Assembly: GCF_009805585.1 (NCBI RefSeq)
Contig: NZ_VHIN01000001.1
Span: forward strand, 1-37,645
Reading direction: 5' to 3'
Origin: Glutamicibacter sp. JC586
Lineage (GTDB): Bacteria > Actinomycetota > Actinomycetes > Actinomycetales > Micrococcaceae
DNA: 37,645 nt
Shown: one piece after another, positions 33,550-37,645 of the stretch
Position numbering within the stretch: the first letter of the stretch is position 1
How the letters are laid out: each line of letters starts with the position of its first letter
Notes under the pieces: model-generated
The model's database searches: none
Told to the model about the DNA's origin: nothing
Seen by the model: only the letters and a program-made list of their open reading frames with translations
Program-made: the position numbers and the translations under genes

Positions 33550-34782
33550 GTGAAGCAAACTGAATCGCATCCTTCAGCCCTGATTTTAGTCGCCGCCGGC
33601 ATGGGCACGCGACTGGGTGCCGGTATGCCAAAGGCATTGGTACAGATCGACGGCAAGTCCTTGGCAGAACACGCTGTCGACCGGATTCTTCAAGTTGAGC
33701 AGATCAACGAAATCATTGTAGTGACCCCTCCTGGCGACGAACGTATGTCACAGGTACTCGCGCCGTATGGGAGAAAGCTCCGTACGGTACCCGGTGGGGC
33801 CAGCCGAGCGGAATCGGTCCGTCGCGGCTTGAATGAAGTTAGCGACGCGGCCGAGAATATTCTTGTCCATGATGCGGCCCGCGCCTTCGCCCCGGTAGAG
33901 CTCTACCAACGCGTACTCGATGCGCTGTCCTCACCCAAGACCGTTGCTGTGATCCCGGCGCTGCCCGTGACCGATACGATCTCGGTCGTTACGGCGCCAA
34001 TAGAGTCGGGTGCCGAATTCGTAGAACAGACCCCGGCGCGTTCCAGTTTGCGTGCCGTGCAAACACCTCAGGGTTTTGACGCTTCGGTGCTCCGAGCGGC
34101 CCACGCACAACTAGATCACTACACCAAAGCCGAACTGGAAAAGGTCACCGACGATGCTTCGATCGTGCGTGCTGCAGGTTCGGCCGTGCAAGTGGTGGCC
34201 GGTGAACAGCAAGCACTGAAGGTGACGCATCCTGAAGATCTAGAAATAGTCAGCAGACTGGTCAGGCCATCGGCTTCAGCAGCTGAGCAGGAGAGGGAAA
34301 AGATGAAACTGCCTCGCATCGGCAATGGGATCGACGTTCACGCCGTCAGCGACGAGAAGTCAAGGCCCATGTGGTTGGCTGGCTTGTACTTCCCTGACGA
34401 CGTCGGGCTGTCCGGCCACTCCGATGGTGACGCGGTATCCCACGCCGCCTGCGACGCTCTCTTCTCCGCTGCCGGAATTGGCGATCTAGGAACCCACTTC
34501 GGAGTGGATCGTCCCGAATTTGCTGGCGCCAGCGGTGTGAGCCTGATTGCAGAAGCTGCACGTTTGGTCCGAGAAGCTGGCTTTGAGATTGGCAACGTTG
34601 CGGTGCAGTTTGTTGGACGCCGTCCTCGTTTTGCCGCCCGTCGCGAAGAAGCAAGTCAGGTACTCAGCGAAGCTATCGGCGCCCCGGTCAGTGTCATTGC
34701 CACCACCAGTGATGGGCTCGGATATGAGGGTGAAGGTGCCGGGGTGACCGCATACGCTACCGCACTGGTCTACCCCAAGTAG
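33550..34782 (+). CDS. ispDF: Bifunctional IspD-IspF: CDP-ME synthase and MECDP synthase
   Basis: A 410-residue fusion of two enzymes of the methylerythritol-phosphate route to isoprenoids. Residues 1 to about 235 are IspD ([20 protein letters not shown], the CTP-binding glycine-rich loop; later [13 protein letters not shown]). Residues about 252-410 are IspF, with GNGIDVHAV and [12 protein letters not shown] carrying the metal Asp and His, and DLGTHFGV. The GTG start lies 7 nt after TAAGCT and lacks a Shine-Dalgarno. Inside the linker an ATG at 34303 has a strong GGAGAGG 6 nt upstream and stands exactly at the IspF start, so IspF may also be made separately. Fusion of these two proteins is known in other bacteria. 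Confidence 0.96.
   Translation: MKQTESHPSALILVAAGMGTRLGAGMPKALVQIDGKSLAEHAVDRILQVEQINEIIVVTPPGDERMSQVLAPYGRKLRTVPGGASRAESVRRGLNEVSDAAENILVHDAARAFAPVELYQRVLDALSSPKTVAVIPALPVTDTISVVTAPIESGAEFVEQTPARSSLRAVQTPQGFDASVLRAAHAQLDHYTKAELEKVTDDASIVRAAGSAVQVVAGEQQALKVTHPEDLEIVSRLVRPSASAAEQEREKMKLPRIGNGIDVHAVSDEKSRPMWLAGLYFPDDVGLSGHSDGDAVSHAACDALFSAAGIGDLGTHFGVDRPEFAGASGVSLIAEAARLVREAGFEIGNVAVQFVGRRPRFAARREEASQVLSEAIGAPVSVIATTSDGLGYEGEGAGVTAYATALVYPK
34290..34305 (+). promoter_or_regulatory. Internal ribosome-binding site and start codon for IspF within ispDF
   Basis: GGAGAGG (34290-34296) is 6 nt before an in-frame ATG (34303) that begins [14 protein letters not shown], the natural N-terminus of free-standing IspF. 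The fused reading frame has no stop here. Confidence 0.6.
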
Positions 34783-34840
34783 GGCTAAGCGCATCACAAG
34801 TGAAATACAAAGGTCGCGTCCATCGGATAACCTTAACGAC

Positions 34841-36292
34841 GTGAGCCTGCGATTTTATGACACCAAAACAGCATCAGTACGTGACTTCCAACCGTTAAAC
34901 CCGGGTGAAGCCAAGCTGTACTACTGTGGCGCCACCGTGCAGGGCATGCCACATGTTGGTCATGTGCGCAGTGCTATCGCCTTTGACGTTTTGGGCCGCT
35001 GGCTCGAGTACCGTGGATTTACCGTCACCACCGTACGCAACGTCACCGACATCGATGACAAGATCTTGGAGAAATCCGCTCTGTCATTTGCACCGGATTT
35101 CCAGGCAGATGCTCACTATAAACCACGCGAAGAATGGTTCGCGTTGGCCTATCGTTTCGAGCAGGAATTCGCCCGTGCTTACCAAGCACTTGGCGTTCGC
35201 ACCCCAACGTACGAACCACGCGCGACCGGTCACATCACCGAAATGCACGAACTGATCGCACAGTTGATCGAACGTGGACATGCCTACCCGGCTACCGATG
35301 ACTCCGGGGACGTTTACTTTGATGTGCGCTCGTTCGCCCAGTACGGCGCACTGACCCGCCAGAACATCGATGACATGCAGGCCGCCACCGATGCTGACCC
35401 GCGAGGCAAAAAAGACCCTCGTGACTTTGCACTGTGGAAGGGGCATAAGGACACCGATCCGCGCTCCGCATCCTGGCCAAGCCCGTGGGGCCGCGGTCGT
35501 CCCGGATGGCACCTTGAGTGCTCGGCTATGGCCGGCAAGTACCTCGGCGCCGAATTCGACATTCACGGTGGGGGACTGGACCTTCGTTTCCCGCATCACG
35601 AAAACGAGATGGCACAGTCCAACGCAGCCGGCCACGGATTTGCTAACTTCTGGATGCACAATGGCATGGTCACCTATGAGGGTGAAAAGATGTCCAAGTC
35701 CATCGGCAACACCATTTCACCCGAAGAAATGCTGGCCCTGGCCGATGCCCGCGTAGTGCGTTACTTCTTAGGCCAAGCACAGTACCGCTCGATGCTGGAC
35801 TATCGTCCAGACTCGTTGGCGGAAGCCGGCGCCGCGGTGGAACGCATTGATACCTTCATCTCGAACGCGACGTATCGTTTGGGTGCCTCGGCGCAGGCAA
35901 TTACCGCCACCGAGGTGCCAGATGCTTTTGGGTCCGCGATGGATGACGATCTGAACGTGCCGATGGCACTGGCTGCATTGCACGAGACCGTGCGTCAGGG
36001 CAACGCTTCGCTTGATGCCCGTGACGACGCTGCCACCGAGCTCGCGCTCGCACAGGTTTTGGCCATGACTCAGGTCCTTGGCTTAGACGATGCAGCGAAC
36101 GTCGAGACTACGCAGGCAAGTGCAGAGCATCAGGCGCTGGATCAACTGATCCAAGCACAACTGGCAGAACGTGCGCAGGCCCGAGCCGCCAAGGATTGGT
36201 CACGCTCGGATGCCATCCGCGACGCACTGGCGACGGCTGGCATTACCGTCGTAGATTCGTCCGACGGCGCCCGCTGGACACTGAACAACTAG
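34841..36292 (+). CDS. cysS: Cysteinyl-tRNA synthetase
   Basis: A 483-residue class I aminoacyl-tRNA synthetase. The zinc-binding, cysteine-selecting Cys29 is in YYCGATVQG, the ATP-binding HIGH motif appears as HVGH (38-41), WHLECSAM and DIHGGGLDLRFPHHENE line the active site, and KMSKS is at 283-287. The helical anticodon-binding part follows. The GTG start lies 7 nt after TAACCT and has no Shine-Dalgarno, so it is probably leaderless. The 58 bp upstream leave no room for a T-box. The order ispDF, cysS, rlmB is common in Actinobacteria. MshC is a paralogue, but the length, KMSKS and context favour cysS. Confidence 0.96.
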   Translation: MSLRFYDTKTASVRDFQPLNPGEAKLYYCGATVQGMPHVGHVRSAIAFDVLGRWLEYRGFTVTTVRNVTDIDDKILEKSALSFAPDFQADAHYKPREEWFALAYRFEQEFARAYQALGVRTPTYEPRATGHITEMHELIAQLIERGHAYPATDDSGDVYFDVRSFAQYGALTRQNIDDMQAATDADPRGKKDPRDFALWKGHKDTDPRSASWPSPWGRGRPGWHLECSAMAGKYLGAEFDIHGGGLDLRFPHHENEMAQSNAAGHGFANFWMHNGMVTYEGEKMSKSIGNTISPEEMLALADARVVRYFLGQAQYRSMLDYRPDSLAEAGAAVERIDTFISNATYRLGASAQAITATEVPDAFGSAMDDDLNVPMALAALHETVRQGNASLDARDDAATELALAQVLAMTQVLGLDDAANVETTQASAEHQALDQLIQAQLAERAQARAAKDWSRSDAIRDALATAGITVVDSSDGARWTLNN

Positions 36293-36336
36293 CCGCACCT
36301 ACGGCAAACTAAGACTCAACTTTAAGGACAGACACC

Positions 36337-37284
36337 ATGAGCAAAAAGGGCCCAACCAAGGGTAGTGGCGGCAAGGGACGTAGCTCCCTAGAGGGGCGCG
36401 GCCCAACTCCCAAGGCCGAAGACCGTCCGTACCACAAGGCCTACCGCAACAAGCAGTTGGCAGAACGCTCGGCTAACAAGCGCAGCACCGGTAAGCGCAC
36501 CGACCGCATCAAGGTCAACGCAGAATTTGTCACCGGACGAAACTCGGTTGTTGAAGCACTGCGCGCCGGCATTCCAGCCAAGGCTCTGCATGTGGCCATC
36601 CGTATCGAAGTTGACGACCGTGTCCGTGAGTCGCTGAAACTCGCTGCCGCTCAGGGTATCCCGCTGATGGAGGCCTCGAAGCAAGAGCTCGATCGCATGA
36701 CCGACGGCGCGATCCACCAGGGCCTTGCCTTGCAGATCCCTTCCTACGAGTACAAGGACGCCGTTCAGCTGGCGACCAAAACCATCAAGGATTACGAGCG
36801 CGGCTATACCCAGTCCCAGCCATTGCTGCTCGCTCTTGACGGCATCACCGATCCACGTAACCTTGGTGCGATCGTTCGTTCGGCTTCGGCCTTCGGCGCT
36901 AACGGTGTCATCATTCCTGAACGTCGCAGCGTTGGCATGACCGCTTCGGCATGGAAGACCAGCGCGGGTGCTGCTGTTCGAGTGCCGGTCGCCAAGTGCA
37001 GCAACTTGACCAGTGCGTTGAAAGAAATCAAGGCCGCCGGAATCTTCGTGATTGGTCTTGACGCCGGCGGAGATATGGAACTGCCTAACTTCGAGCTGGC
37101 CACGGGCCCACTGTGCATCGTCGTGGGTTCGGAGGGTAAGGGACTTTCGCGATTAGTCCGCGAGAACTGCGACGCGATTGTTTCCATCCCGATCAACTCG
37201 GCTATGGAATCGTTGAACGCCTCAATGGCCGTTGGTATTTCTTTGTACGAAGTTTCCCGCTTGCGCAACGCACAAGCGAAGTAA
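36337..37284 (+). CDS. rlmB: 23S rRNA (guanosine-2'-O)-methyltransferase RlmB (TrmH family)
   Basis: A 315-residue SPOUT methyltransferase that methylates a guanosine ribose of 23S rRNA (G2251 in E. coli numbering). The first 65 or so residues are very basic and probably disordered (GGKGRSSLEGRGPTPKAEDR), then a substrate-binding domain with VTGRNSVVEALRAG and the knotted catalytic domain: LALDGITDPRNLGAIVRSA, VVGSEGKGLSRLV, and IPINSAMESLNASMAVGI (the S-adenosylmethionine-binding knot). The ATG has AAGGA at good distance and lies 44 bp after cysS, so the two can be co-transcribed. A strong hairpin follows. Confidence 0.94.
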   Translation: MSKKGPTKGSGGKGRSSLEGRGPTPKAEDRPYHKAYRNKQLAERSANKRSTGKRTDRIKVNAEFVTGRNSVVEALRAGIPAKALHVAIRIEVDDRVRESLKLAAAQGIPLMEASKQELDRMTDGAIHQGLALQIPSYEYKDAVQLATKTIKDYERGYTQSQPLLLALDGITDPRNLGAIVRSASAFGANGVIIPERRSVGMTASAWKTSAGAAVRVPVAKCSNLTSALKEIKAAGIFVIGLDAGGDMELPNFELATGPLCIVVGSEGKGLSRLVRENCDAIVSIPINSAMESLNASMAVGISLYEVSRLRNAQAK

Positions 37285-37300
37285 CCTTCCGCAATTCCCG

Positions 37301-37340
37301 TGGGTTGTCACCAGTTCTAGAGCTGGTGACAACCCATTTT
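37301..37340 (+). terminator. Terminator of rlmB
   Basis: A 14-bp perfect stem TGGGTTGTCACCAG/CTGGTGACAACCCA with an 8-nt loop, followed by TTTT. Confidence 0.9.
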
Positions 37341-37464
37341 GCGTAAAGTGACCCGCTTCATAACAACAAATTTCAGTTGTTTTTAGCTGGAATTCATCTC
37401 CAAAGGCGTGGAAACCGCGAGAATTCAGCGTTTAGGGACAGCTGGGGAGGGGTATTGGCCGATT

Positions 37465-37645
37465 TTGTGTCTGTTGGGAATCCGTGTAGAGTTTTATCTC
37501 GCGCCGCTGATCGGAACGGACCGAAAAGGTCTGAAAGAAACAGTGGGGTGAACAAGTTGAAAACGTCGAGTTGACTTTGGTTGACACGGTGGTAAGCTTG
37601 AAAAGTTGCTCCGGAGCGAAGCAGTCACTGAGAAATGGTGGTTGT
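37465..37645 (+). promoter_or_regulatory. Probable rRNA operon promoters and start of leader
   Basis: TTGACT (37571-37576), a 16-bp spacer and TAAGCT (37593-37598) make a strong promoter; the following GAAAAGTTGCTCCGGAGC is like the sequence just before 16S rRNA in Arthrobacter relatives. A second, upstream pair TTGTGT/TAGAGT (37465-37470 and 37487-37492, 16-bp spacer) may be a tandem promoter. The 361 bp after rlmB contain no supported gene. The rRNA itself lies beyond the window, so this is inference. Confidence 0.55.

Noticed and set aside
34783-34840. T-box or other riboswitch before cysS
   Set aside because: Only 58 bp are available, with no stem or T-box sequence, and the start looks leaderless.
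37377-37574. 65-codon open frame after rlmB
   Set aside because: Runs into the rRNA promoter region, no ribosome site, no recognisable protein.

Overview
The window is chromosomal DNA of a moderately GC-rich actinobacterium, most likely a member of the Micrococcaceae (Arthrobacter/Glutamicibacter-like). This is inferred from the gene set: GTP-type PEP carboxykinase, SenX3-RegX3, CarD, DUF4193 and DUF2516 proteins, a fused IspDF, and an Arthrobacter-like sequence just before a probable 16S rRNA gene. Almost everything looks like stable core genome. I see no phage, insertion sequence or CRISPR array.

Layout. 1-1710: the 3' end of a LacI-type regulator, then two identical tRNA-Arg(ACG) genes in a 128-bp direct repeat that brackets a small GNAT acetyltransferase gene. 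1711-5245: pckG with a CRP-like site upstream, then a translationally coupled PadR regulator and alpha/beta hydrolase. 5360-9121 (minus strand): a nitric-oxide pair (flavohaemoprotein hmp and an NsrR-like Rrf2 regulator), an uncharacterised acidic protein and a phosphomannomutase/phosphoglucomutase. 9297-12362: a RecQ-family helicase with a phosphoribosyltransferase-like tail and a membrane-anchored protein with internal repeats. 12541-16988: two tRNA-Ser genes, an S9 peptidase, and a divergent FAD/NAD(P)-binding protein. 17039-22631: a PIG3-type quinone oxidoreductase, cstA-ybdD, an unknown protein, an aldo/keto reductase, an EthD-like protein and tRNA-Thr. 22714-26077 (minus strand): a secreted lipoprotein hydrolase, holB and tmk. 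26201-29101: a trans-sulfuration enzyme, a DUF2516 protein, gpmA and a DUF4193 protein. 29212-31983: phoU divergent from senX3-regX3 with a PHO box between them. 32067-37284: a lipoprotein, carD, ispDF, cysS and rlmB. The window ends in what looks like an rRNA operon promoter and leader.

How the parts work together. The phoU-senX3-regX3 block is a phosphate-sensing module. hmp and the Rrf2 gene form a nitric-oxide detoxification and sensing pair. pckG, gpmA and manB belong to central sugar metabolism, and cstA-ybdD to carbon-starvation uptake. tmk-holB serve DNA replication. carD, cysS, rlmB, the tRNAs and the probable rRNA promoter belong to transcription and translation.

The most striking structural signal is not a single gene. 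At about fourteen genes a TAnnnT-like -10 hexamer lies exactly 6 or 7 nt before the start codon, usually without a Shine-Dalgarno sequence. That suggests leaderless transcription and helps fix the starts. Other points worth a second look are the tRNA-Arg/GNAT repeat cassette, a 41-bp perfect palindrome at the nsrR promoter, the RecQ-phosphoribosyltransferase fusion, the repeat protein downstream of it, and a strong internal translation start inside ispDF. All names rest on reading motifs by eye; no database search was possible.
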